From Fagopyrum homotropicum (Eukaryota > Streptophyta > Magnoliopsida > Caryophyllales > Polygonaceae): a stretch of 64,000 nucleotides of DNA. Below the pieces are notes generated by a model, which did not search any database, was not told the origin of the DNA, and saw nothing but the letters and a program-made list of their open reading frames with translations. Below are positions 21,120-29,719 of the stretch, piece after piece; positions within the stretch are counted from its first letter, which is position 1, and each line of letters begins with the position of its first letter. The stretch lies in the NCBI GenBank assembly GCA_033239125.1, contig BSWB01000005.1:144270494-144334493 (forward strand). The letters run 5' to 3'. The translations under genes and the position numbers were made by a program.

Positions 21120-21664
21120 ATTTTTAAATTTTAAATTATATTATTCGGATTTTAATTATGAAATGATGCACCATACAGAGTGTAAAGAGAAAAATGTATG
21201 TATGGTTTTAGTACTAAATTAACATCAGGGTTTTTTAATTTAATAATTTTGAAATATTTTAATTTTAATTATTTTATAACGTTGACAGGTGAGGTTGATC
21301 TGTTACTGTCTGTATAATTGAATATTAAATCGAGTTAGGAATTTTAAGTGTCATGATTTAGGAGGTTGATGCCATGATGTGTGACAGTGGAGTTGATTCT
21401 CGTCTTGTTTCAGGGTTTGTTTGTCTTCATTTTAATGCAGTATTTCTGGGTTCATCTGGCATTTTATTCTTGTTATTTTTCTGAGATTGGGATGCTTTGA
21501 ATTTTTTTATTAATATATTTAGGATTGATTCGATTAAGATCTAACAATACAAACTCAATCGTTTACGACAAGAAAGATAATTATAAATAATTCTTTTAAA
21601 TAAAAAAAATTAACATATGAACACAAATTAACACAAACTTACTTAAAATTTTAATGATTTTTCA
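21120..21664. other. 3' flank of the receptor kinase gene
   Basis: AT-rich, with 3' UTR expected in the first few hundred bp. No exact AATAAA close to the stop was seen. It ends at the start of an old Copia relic. Confidence 0.5.
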
Positions 21665-21919
21665 CTTTTATGTTGTTTTATTGGATTATTTTTCTAATTT
21701 TATGTGGATTTTTTTTCTCTAAAACACATATATTTATGCTCATATTGTTTCTTTTCACACTTTTGCTCAAACATAATTTCATAAATAAATTAAAGGTTTT
21801 CAATGTGATATGCATGGTGAATTCAATAACAACGATGCCAAAAGATTTTGTCACCATCAAGATATCACTATTTCGATAATCTCGTGTTCTCAAAATTTTG
21901 CTTTAAAAATAATTAGAAT

Positions 21920-22028
21920 TGTAAGAGATTGGGAAATTCCGCTTAGGTTTTATCGTCAAATGGGTTGTATGTATAGATAAGCGTTATACATAATGATAAA
22001 AGACAGGCCCTTATTTACAAATATTACA
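21920..22028 (-). repeat. Copia-2 3' LTR (left side)
   Basis: Related to 23541-23668 along its length with scattered substitutions and small indels; it lacks the outer roughly 10 bp at its inner edge. It directly abuts decayed RNase H, so it is the 3' LTR of a minus-strand element. Confidence 0.8.
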
Positions 22029-22297
22029 GCGAGACTTGATCTAAAATCTATACAAATGAAATTATATGCATACTGAAAAGCTGACGGTATGTGAACGAAC
22101 GTAACTGCGGGCAACCTTATCCAGAACGAAGCGAATGTCAATCTCAATGTGCTTGGTTCGTTGATGTTGAATTGGGTTGGTGGCAAGATATGTAGATATG
22201 TTGTCCGTGTAAACAACGATACCTTGTCAAGCGGGCAATGGAGCTCAAGCAGGAGGTTGCGTAGCCAAGAACACACGGAAACAACGTTGACAACGCC
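22029..22297 (-). pseudogene. Copia-2 RNase H fragment
   Basis: Minus-strand translation gives CSWLRNLLLELHCPLDKV and then, after frameshifts, the equivalents of the YTDN..HQRTKHIE..DKV region and a terminal FRSSL. Copia-1 has the same order. It ends abruptly at about 22297, where the sequence switches to plus-strand Copia coding DNA. Non-functional. Confidence 0.8.
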
Positions 22298-22915
22298 TCT
22301 ATATTATCCCTCTGGCCCATTACCGGATAACTCCCTAGGCCCAACCACCCAACCTTCAGCACGCTGCACTCTTGGCTCAGTCCCACCAGTTAATCCCACA
22401 CCTATTATCCCCCTCCCACGTTCAAACAAATCCTAATATAAACCGGCCCACTACCCGGTCACTTAGCGGGATTTTTAAACAACGTGCCATTTTTTTTTAT
22501 CTAAAAACAATTACTTCACCCGCTATCCCCTATACCCACATCCCATAAGTCGGCTCTCCAAGATCCGCAATGGTCCACAACCATGACCGACGAATATCAA
22601 GTACGAAATGGTACTTGGTTTCTTGTTCCTCGTCCTCTCCGGACTAACATTGTGAGGTGTATGTGGATTTTTCGCCATAAGCTCCGGTCGGATGGTTCCC
22701 GTGAACGTTATAAAACCCGTCTTCTTGCTAACGGTTGTTCAACTTTTAGTCTTGTTGTGTCTCGCTCTTGGCCTATCCACCTGACGTCAAGAATGATTTC
22801 CTCCATGGGCATCTCAATGAGACAGTCTACTTGTTTCAACCTTCGTTGATTCTACTCGCCTGTCCAAGTCTGCCTTTGTAGAAATCTCTTTATGGCCTCA
22901 AATAGACAAAGCGCG
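22298..22915 (+). pseudogene. Copia-2 linker and RT fragment, inverted
   Basis: A Pro-rich linker (to about 22440) is followed by RT: NGTWFLVPRPLRTNIVRCMW, WIFRHKLRSDGSRERYK, LANGCS, then an internal deletion to VSRSWPIH, a frameshifted MGISMRQST segment, and SLYGLKQ at about 22888-22908. Copia-1 has the same blocks in the same order, but this piece runs opposite to its own LTRs and RNase H. It joins GAR1 sequence after SLYGLKQTKREY. Confidence 0.8.
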
Positions 22916-23076
22916 AATACATGGCACCTCCAAGGGGTGGTGGCGGCTTTAGAGGCGGACGTGGAGGCGGGAGTCTGCCTTTGTAGAAATCTCTTTATGG
23001 CCTCAAACAGACAAAGCGCGAATACATGGCACCTCCAAGGGGTGGTGGCGGCTTTAGAGGCGGACGTGGAGGCGGG
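22867..23076 (+). repeat. 105-bp tandem duplication across the RT-GAR1 junction
   Basis: Units 22867-22971 and 22972-23076 differ at one position by eye (caaatag versus caaacag). Each contains the end of the RT piece (tctgcctttgtagaaatctc) plus the first codons of GAR1 (atggcacctccaaggggtgg). The duplication therefore postdates the fusion. Confidence 0.95.
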
Positions 23077-23516
23077 GGACGCGGTGGTGGCTTCGGTGGT
23101 CGAGGTGGTGGTTTCGGCGGTCGTGATGGCTGTAGCGGCGGTCGTGGTTTTTATGACGAAGGCCCTCCTTCTGAAGTCGTTGAGATTTCGACGTTTCTTC
23201 ATGCGTGTGAAGGCGAAACGATAACGAAAAAATTCCTTACTTTAATGCCGACATTTACTTGTAGAACATGACCAACATTGGCAAAGTATATGAGATATTC
23301 GACCCTATCAATGAATCTTTCTTCTCGTATGAGGGAATTGCAACTTCTTGCTATGCAGGTGATAAGTTTTACATTGACCACGCAACGCTATTGCCTTTGG
23401 CAAGGTTTCTCCCACAGCCCAAGGGATCAGGTGTGGTAGAGGTTAGAGAGAGAGGCCGTGGAAGGGTGGTTTCGGGACCTGGTAGAGGCGGAGCCCCTGG
23501 TAGGGGTGGACGCTGA
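22921..23516 (+). pseudogene. GAR1: captured GAR1 (H/ACA snoRNP subunit 1) retrocopy
   Basis: GAR1 is a nucleolar subunit of H/ACA ribonucleoproteins, which guide pseudouridylation of rRNA. The translation shows MAPPRGGGGFRGGRGGGGRG, a Gly/Arg-rich N-terminus, then EGPPSEVVEISTFLHACEGE, KIPYFNADIYL, NMTNIGKVYEIFDPINESFF, YEGIATSCYAGDKFYID, LLPLARFLPQPKG and a C-terminal RGRGR..PGRGGAPGRGGR tail ending at TGA 23514-23516. All regions of the family are present without introns, implying derivation from a spliced mRNA. A small deletion/frameshift precedes KIPYF and a TAG replaces the Gln after IYL, so it is not functional as a whole. It is antisense to the Copia LTRs and ends only about 11 bp before the primer binding site. 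Confidence 0.9.
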
Positions 23517-23526
23517 AATGTTCCTT

Positions 23527-23540
23527 GTGCTCTGATACCA
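23527..23540 (-). other. Copia-2 primer binding site
   Basis: gtgctctgatacca reads tggtatcagagcac on the minus strand, complementary to initiator tRNA-Met, and abuts the right LTR. This fixes 23541-23668 as the 5' LTR. Confidence 0.9.
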
Positions 23541-23668
23541 TGTGAGAGATTGAGAAATCCCCTTAGGGTTTACATCGTCAGATGATGGGTTGTATATATA
23601 GATAAACGTTATACAAAATTACAAAAGGAAGGCAGTCCCTTATTTACAAATATTTACATATTCTATCA
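23541..23668 (-). repeat. Copia-2 5' LTR (right side)
   Basis: 128 bp. On the minus strand it starts tgatagaatatgtaaatatt and ends atctctcaca. It aligns along its length with the Copia-1 LTR (same family, diverged) and with 21920-22028. Confidence 0.85.
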
Positions 23669-24310
23669 AGAATGACAAAATGTTGAACGAATATTTAAAT
23701 AATGACAAAAATCATTGTCTTTTGCATCATGCTTTCTTGCCCTTACATATAATTCCGTCCAAATCTATTTCTCCATCGATACCCACATCCCACCTTTATC
23801 AACGACATCGTTGTATCATTGTATCATTGCGGTGGAATGAGAAAATTATTTCAATGGGGCGAGTATTTAGAAATTTTTTTAAAAAAAAAGGAAAGAATGT
23901 TTCCACTCGACATCAAACTTGGGACCACGTGGTGTGATATGCTTTTTCCAGTAACATGCTTCTAACATACCCAACTGAGCTAGTGAAACTTGGTGTACAA
24001 AATCAATCTAATAATATAATATCAAACTTTACCCAGTGCCATGACCCCTCCAACATCCCTCTGGCTATGCCTCTGATTGTATGATCATTTTCATGTATTC
24101 GGTTGCTCGTGTTATCAACTAAGTGTGTTTTTCTCGAACATTCGTCCAATTATAGGGATATATGTGTCTTCATCTACAAGGTCTTATTATCCCAGCACGT
24201 GATATTTGATAAACTTACCTTCCCGTTCGCCCATCAAGTTTCTACAATTGAAACCATCCTCGCCAGACCTACAAACTCACCTTCTACGTCGACCCAACCC
24301 ATTGATGACT

Positions 24311-25236
24311 CCGCTAATACTTTTAAACACTTATTTAGAAAATATAAATAACATTTAAATTTGATCTAAAAGAGTATATTGCTTATTCCCAATTGTTCAT
24401 ATGATTTGATTTTGCATTCTTGTTTCCATTAATACTTTGTGGTTGACTCTCCTTTTCATTGTGTGTCTATATTTTGGTGTAAGGTCGAGCTTTCATTTAG
24501 GTTAGCTCCATGAAATAAATGTGCCATTAACTATCACCTCTCCTTTTTCTTGTTACAAAATTAGATATTATAAAATTAGCATTAATAATAGAAAATTGCC
24601 CTATTTTGGGGACAAGAGTTAGTATATACCCATAGGCTTATAGATTTTCTTTACCCTTTCCCCACGGAAACCAAATCCATTTCTCACTTGCCTTTCAAGA
24701 TCCAAATTTTCTTAAAATGGTAAATTTTTATATTCTTGTATGGATTTTTTTTCTTCTTCCTATTTGTCTCCTTGAAAGACTAATCAATTCGATGAAAACG
24801 ATCATATTACCTGAATATCTTTACTAATATTTGAGGGGTTGATAGGGTGAATTGTGTTATCTCTCTTTCTTTCTCGTTTTTTTTTTCCTGAATATCTTTA
24901 CTTTTGTTATTCGATACGGACTTATGAAAATACATTTTTTTTCTTTATAAAATGTGATTTTATGACTGACAGAAAAAAACTGTGTACATTAAAATTTGAT
25001 TTTTAAGCAATCAATTAAGTTGGACATTTAACAAATCATGAATACCTAAAGTTAGTAAGAAATGGCTAAACAAGGCTATTTTGTTTTTTTTTTTATTAAA
25101 ATGTACTCGTATTAGAAACCCACAAATCCATTTTCTCGTGTATATATTTTGTCTAGGTTATAATTTTGAAAATATTTAGGGTAATGAGATAGTTTGGAAA
25201 TAAAAAATAAAATTAAAGGGCCTATTTTATTCACCT
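24311..25236. other. AT-rich intergenic with a roughly 47-bp direct repeat
   Basis: No gene seen. A 47-bp block (aacccacaaatccattttct and flanks) at about 25110-25157 recurs at 25241-25288, just ahead of the orphan reading frame. Confidence 0.55.
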
Positions 25237-25521
25237 ATGATTATTAAAAACCCACGTATCCATTTTTTTTATATATATTTTGTCAAGGACGTTGAAGAAA
25301 TAAGAAAAGCGGTAGAAGACCCGGATACAGAGGTGAAAGTGGACTCAGTGGAGTCGGTGGACTCCGGTGATGGGCACCGCCAAGTGACGAGGTATGTGAC
25401 GGTGATCCACCACCAGGATGCCAATAGCCATCAAGCCACTACCGCTCGAGAATTGGCTAGAGCCACCGCTACGGCCGCTCACACCCTACACGCCGTCCAC
25501 GACGTTACCACCCAACAATAG
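25237..25521 (+). CDS. unrecognised 94-codon frame, possible terminal exon
   Basis: From about 25289 the composition changes to GC-rich and protein-like: VEEIRKAVEDPDTEVKVDS, then RQVTRYVTVIHHQDANSHQ and LARATATAAHTLHAVHDV, ending at TAG 25519-25521. The first 17 or so codons lie in the 47-bp repeat and are probably not coding. A tttgtcaag just before gacgttgaag could be a splice acceptor, so this may be the last exon of a gene whose upstream exons are missing, or a transduplicated fragment. I do not recognise the family: acidic start, Ala/His-rich end, no membrane segment. Confidence 0.35.
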   Translation: MIIKNPRIHFFYIYFVKDVEEIRKAVEDPDTEVKVDSVESVDSGDGHRQVTRYVTVIHHQDANSHQATTARELARATATAAHTLHAVHDVTTQQ

Positions 25522-26399
25522 ACGAATTCCTCTATAAACTTGGTATCAAATAGATTGAAAGGCGGAAAAAATGTCGATGGTGAAATCAATTTCACTTTGA
25601 TGTTGGATGTAGGAAAAACGAAGAAAGTTATATGGATTTGGCGATTTGTGATCATTTTTTTCAATTTGGTTACGTTAGCCGGTTCATGGTTGTATGTATA
25701 AATATACCCCGTACATAATGATAAGCTATTCGTGCTATATCAAGATAGATCCAGGATTTTTTGAACATGTAACATATGTTTTATAAAATTTGTGTTGTGA
25801 TTTATTATATACCTAACCAAATATGGTGTTTGACAATATAGTAATGTATTGTCATTTTAACCTATGACTATGAGACCATATCATATAAATAACCTATAAA
25901 TATACAATAACCAATACTTAATCACTAACTACACACTTTCAATCAAAGCATAAACCCATTTTAAAAAAATCAAGCCATTTTTTGTTCTTCCCAAATCACG
26001 CAAATGAGCTTTTTATATGCCATACAAGATCTAGCCGAAGGTTTAATCCAACACAAAAACTAAAAAGTCAACGAAATGAATAAACTATTTAAACCTCAAA
26101 TCAAATAAAGATTCAACCTTTACAATGCAACTCATTCGCACTGCAGTTTGCTCATGATTCAATCTCTAAACCCTTGTTTTCGATCACCTATTTTGCTTGA
26201 CTAGGCGTAACCCGCGTGCAATCCGTGAGGCAAGTTTGAGGGAGATACAAAGTGACACAGTTGCATGAGCTCGAGAAGGTAGGCCATTGAATATAGGGCA
26301 CAATTAGGGTATAACTGAAAAGAACTAAGCCTTGTTAGGGATATATAAGCTCAAAACAACCAAATACAATTACAACAAATTTCAGAGAAATATTGTAAC
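25522..26399. other. intergenic, nothing recognised
   Basis: Mixed-composition DNA without a supported frame, RNA gene or repeat boundary. Confidence 0.5.
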
Positions 26400-26715
26400 A
26401 AGTGCATTAGGACATCTTTGTATTTGTAACTCATAAGGTCATCAAAAAAAGAAGCAATTAGCACTCCACATCCTAATTTGGTGGTTTAGCTTGCAAAATC
26501 TCAGTAGTTAGATTAGCCTAGGTTAACTCCAATATGAGAATGAGACCACATTAGAACATCTTTGTATTTGTAAATCATAAGGCCATCAAAAGGAAGCAAT
26601 TAGCATTTCCCATCCTAATTTGGCGGTCTATTTCATAGAATCTAAAAAGTTCAGATTCATCTTCAAAGGTTATGAATGTATACGAATTAGAACATCCTTG
26701 CATTTGTAATCATAC
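26400..26715. repeat. tandemly repeated block, about 150-bp period
   Basis: The segment acatctttgtatttgtaa..tcataaggtcatcaaaa..gaagcaattagc..catcctaatttgg occurs at about 26411-26485 and 26560-26630. A short third start (aacatccttgcatttgtaat) lies at about 26691. Confidence 0.75.
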
Positions 26716-26804
26716 ACAACAACAAGCAGAAGTTCTCGTTAAGTTTATGCACGTATATTTCGTCTGCAATTTCGAACCAGCTGCTGCTAGATAGAAACAA
26801 AAAG

Positions 26805-27531
26805 GATAAATTACCTCTCCTCTTCCAAATACAAGTCCAGATGTCCACATGACTTGGCTTTCTACGTCTTGTTTATGTGATGCCAATGTCTCCTGTTGCT
26901 TCTTCAACCAACACTACAAATACACAGTAACATTAAGATTGCAATCTACCATGGATAGAAATTTGAGCCTATAACTGAATTGAGGTCGAACACAATGAAT
27001 AATATTTTGAAATTTGAACACTTTCTGAACCTTTAACTTTCTATGTAAATGGTGCATTTTCTCAAAATTTTAGCATTTTAATTAAGGACTATTTTAAAAT
27101 TACTATATTATCGAAAATGAAGATGAATCTAAACCTTCTAAGAACTAATAAGCATAAGTAAACATAAATCCTTGTGTAGGTAAGCATGATAAAACATGTA
27201 AACAAACAGCAGAAAGCGAGCAACATGAAATTACTGCTATTGGCTTGTATTGTATCTCACTTCAATTGACTCGTAGTCCCTCTATGATTTTTTATTTCCT
27301 TTTATTCACAATAAATATAAAAAAGAATGGAAAAAATTGCCTCCCCAACTGATACTTTTTGTACTTCAGTCTCCTTGTCATGTATCAGTTTTCCATCACA
27401 ACAGATGAAGAAAGGTATTATGTGCGAAAAGAATAAATCAATCATCCATGTTAATATATGTAGCAATACTCACCAGCCAAGCAAAAAATATAAGTAGGCC
27501 ATTGATGAGATATGCACCAGAAAACTATATG
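26805..27531 (-). pseudogene. orphan exon-like blocks, possibly a TLC-domain gene remnant
   Basis: On the minus strand 27478-27525 reads FSGAYLINGLLIFFAWL, bounded by an AG before and gtgagt after. That helix resembles the AYLVNG..FLAWLVAR region of plant TLC-domain (TRAM/LAG1/CLN8) membrane proteins. Another block at about 26810-26905 reads WLKKQQETLASHKQDVESQ and VMWTSGLVFGRGE with AG and GT at its edges, but I cannot place it in that family. A third, about 27345-27420, reads DGKLIHDKETEVQKVSVGEA. No continuous gene model could be assembled. Treat it as a fragmentary or decayed gene. Confidence 0.25.
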
Positions 27532-28795
27532 CTCTGATAAGAAGCAAATAGGTGAAAACACAACTTAATATTGTCACCACTACACAACCAACATTCTAAG
27601 CTCCAAAGTATTGCATAAAATCATCATTATCAAAGATCTCATCAAGTGTGCCAGAATGGTTGAATCCAAGGTCAACTGGGCTAGGAAACAAAACCCAATC
27701 AAAATTGAAAACATATAATTGCTTAATCACTCCAGAAACCACTTTCCTTAGTCATGTCTCTTCTTTGACCTCTCTAGCAGACTAGCAGTTGCCACACCAA
27801 TATTTTCACCATGAAAGTAACAGCATACACTTCAAAAGGTACAAAGTAGATCTTCCAATGCAAAGTAGAATTAGTGTAGATACCTCATTGGTAACTCCGG
27901 TGGGAAACTTTCAGACGTTTAATCTTCTTAACGTGTCATTCTTCTCTTGGCCTATCAAAGCCTGAGAACTCAACTAATCATTAGTGTATCCATAAGCAGG
28001 CGCACACAAAATAAAAATATAGTACATAGCTTTATACATCTCAATTCTCAAGCAGTAGAGTATGAACTATGAAATTATGCTCACTAAAAGAAAACGGGTG
28101 TTTGCTCCACTTCTAAACCTCATTTCCATGTATATTAACGGTTGGAACATCAAAAAAGAGTTAGAGAATGACACTTGAAACATATAAATTTATGATTTTG
28201 ATCGCTCGTGTCTTAGGCTAATTATTTCTTTCGGATTATTTGTTTATTTTCTCACTGTTCAGTTTCTATCAAAATAACCTTATTAGCACTCTATAACTAT
28301 AAGAGGAGCACAAGGAAATTATACCAAGGTAGACAAACTTGATAGACTTGTAAATAGTAGTTAGTCACCACTGCTACTGAAAAAAAAAAAGGTGACATGT
28401 ATTTAGTGCAGCAAACTGCAAATCATTGCTAATTGCTACTAATTTAGTGTCATATTATTAAATTAGTTCCCCCCCTCAATTAAGACAAACTAGATTTGAG
28501 CTGGCATATTGCCTCATGGACTATGTCGATAGACACCATATTCTGAAATGATTTCATGGCATGTATACCGTTCTAGAACTACCTAATTCCAAATCTCACA
28601 AAATGTTGGATATGGTTGTGATTGTTATCAGAAGCTCCTACAGGTTACATGGATATATAGGGAACATAGGCAGGTGGGATGTAGCTATTGGTTACTCATT
28701 GTCATTTGATCCTCACATAAACAGTTAGTACAAAATCCAAACTAAGCAACAGTTTCTACCCAACAGTATAAACACAACAGTGAATCTCCTTGATC
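27532..28795. other. intergenic, nothing firm
   Basis: No convincing frame. It may contain further decayed exons of the minus-strand fragment to its left. A short C-run lies at about 28468. Confidence 0.45.
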
Positions 28796-28799
28796 AGAA

Positions 28800-29102
28800 C
28801 TAAGCAGACATGTAGGCCGAGACGGCCCTTAGCTTGGCCTCCTCTGCGGGCAGAGGCGCGGCAGCACAGCCGATCTGCGCCTTGATCAGAATCCCCTTGG
28901 CCCTCTCCTCCTGGGCCATCTGGATCTTTAGGGACATCAGAACAGGATGACCAGCTTTGTGCCAAATGATGTCCTGCAGTTTTTCGGCACCATTAGTAAA
29001 GAATGAGCTGACAGTGCCCCCGGTCCAGATCTGCTTCTCCACAGCCAAAAATGCCTTCCGTGAGGGGCTCGCCGCATTACTGATGTAGTGATGTCCGACC
29101 AT
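28800..29102 (-). pseudogene. unidentified GC-rich coding segment, inverted copy
   Basis: Minus-strand translation contains KAFLAVEKQIWTGGTVSSFF, NGAEKLQDIIWHKAGHPVL and MAQEERAKGILIKAQIG, ending at TAG-equivalent 28800. The same coding sequence recurs on the plus strand from 29160, where the middle part is deleted. Base composition is far more GC-rich than the surroundings. I do not recognise the protein. A virus-derived or organelle-type structural protein is conceivable, but I have no motif to support it. Confidence 0.5.
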
Positions 29103-29563
29103 TCTTTGCTATCAATGCTTTAGTGAGGTGCGGCGTCGCGGCCCTCCCCCTCCAGGGGTTCTCGCTCACAATGGTCGGACACCACTACATCAGTGGTGCG
29201 GCGAGCCCCTCACTACATCAGTGATGTCCCTAAAGATCCAGATGGCCCAGGAGGAGAGGGTCAAGGGGATTCTGATCAAGGTGCAGATCGGCTCTGATGC
29301 CGCGCCTCTGCCCGCAGAGGAGGCCGAGCTAAGGGCCGTCTCGGCCTACATGTATGCTGTTGACAATGTGAACCCGATCTTGTCTGGGCACATGGGTGGG
29401 GTCAACCCGTCGTACCTCCTCGATGCCATCTCCAAGCCAGGAAGGCAAGCAGCTCTGTGAATCTGATCGGCCCAGATGGGAGGCCAAGGGGCACCGAAAG
29501 GGCAGTCGCCATTGCTGAGTTGAAGACTGCGATGGAGCGCAGTGCCGCGAGTGTGGCGTGGTG

Positions 29564-29710
29564 TGTGAGAATTTAGTACAACTGAGAAATCTGTTCTGTA
29601 TATTCATCTTCTGGCATAATTTATAGATTTACAGAGATAAAAGATACGCTAAAGATATGTGCAGTTATAACAAACCGAAAATATCCCTATCCCTATGACT
29701 CCGTCTAACA
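29564..29710 (-). repeat. Copia-3 3' LTR
   Basis: tgtgagaatttag to gactccgtctaaca; about 92% identical to 33824-33969 by eye. Confidence 0.93.
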
Positions 29711-29719
29711 CTCCCTCTC

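Larger units (their letters stand above)
21920..23668 (-). mobile_element. rearranged Copia element (Copia-2) carrying a GAR1 cDNA
   Basis: LTR copies at 21920-22028 and 23541-23668, with a primer binding site beside the right-hand one, show that the element runs on the minus strand. A 5-bp target duplication, agaat, is at 21915-21919 and 23669-23673. Minus-strand RNase H lies next to the left LTR as expected. From about 22297 to 23526, however, the interior is on the plus strand: an integrase/RT linker, part of RT, then a GAR1-like coding sequence. The LTRs belong to the Copia-1 family (tgatag..ttgtaaat.. to ..ctcaca on the element's sense strand) but are more diverged from each other. It looks like a product of reverse-transcription template switching that picked up a host mRNA. 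Confidence 0.85.
21665..24310 (+). mobile_element. old Copia relic (integrase region), split by a nested element
   Basis: At 21670-21905 decayed integrase sequence related to Copia-1 is recognisable (tgctcaaacataatttca, ttttcaatgtgatatgcatg). It resumes at about 23669-23745 (aatgacaaaatgttgaacg) and at 24085-24255, where translation gives STKCVFLEHSSNYRD and LLSQHVIFDKLTFPF, matching the C-terminal integrase region. All pieces are plus strand and in order, so one old Copia was split by the insertion at 21920-23668. RT onwards, and both LTRs, are not visible. Confidence 0.75.

Noticed and set aside
22852..23202. minus-strand 116-codon frame rich in TTAETTTSTTEATTA
   Set aside because: Antisense of the GAR1 Gly-rich repeats; the plus-strand reading matches GAR1.
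28800..29102. assignment of the unknown GC-rich gene to a viral capsid or nucleocapsid
   Set aside because: Only a general impression; no diagnostic motif that I can name, so left unidentified.
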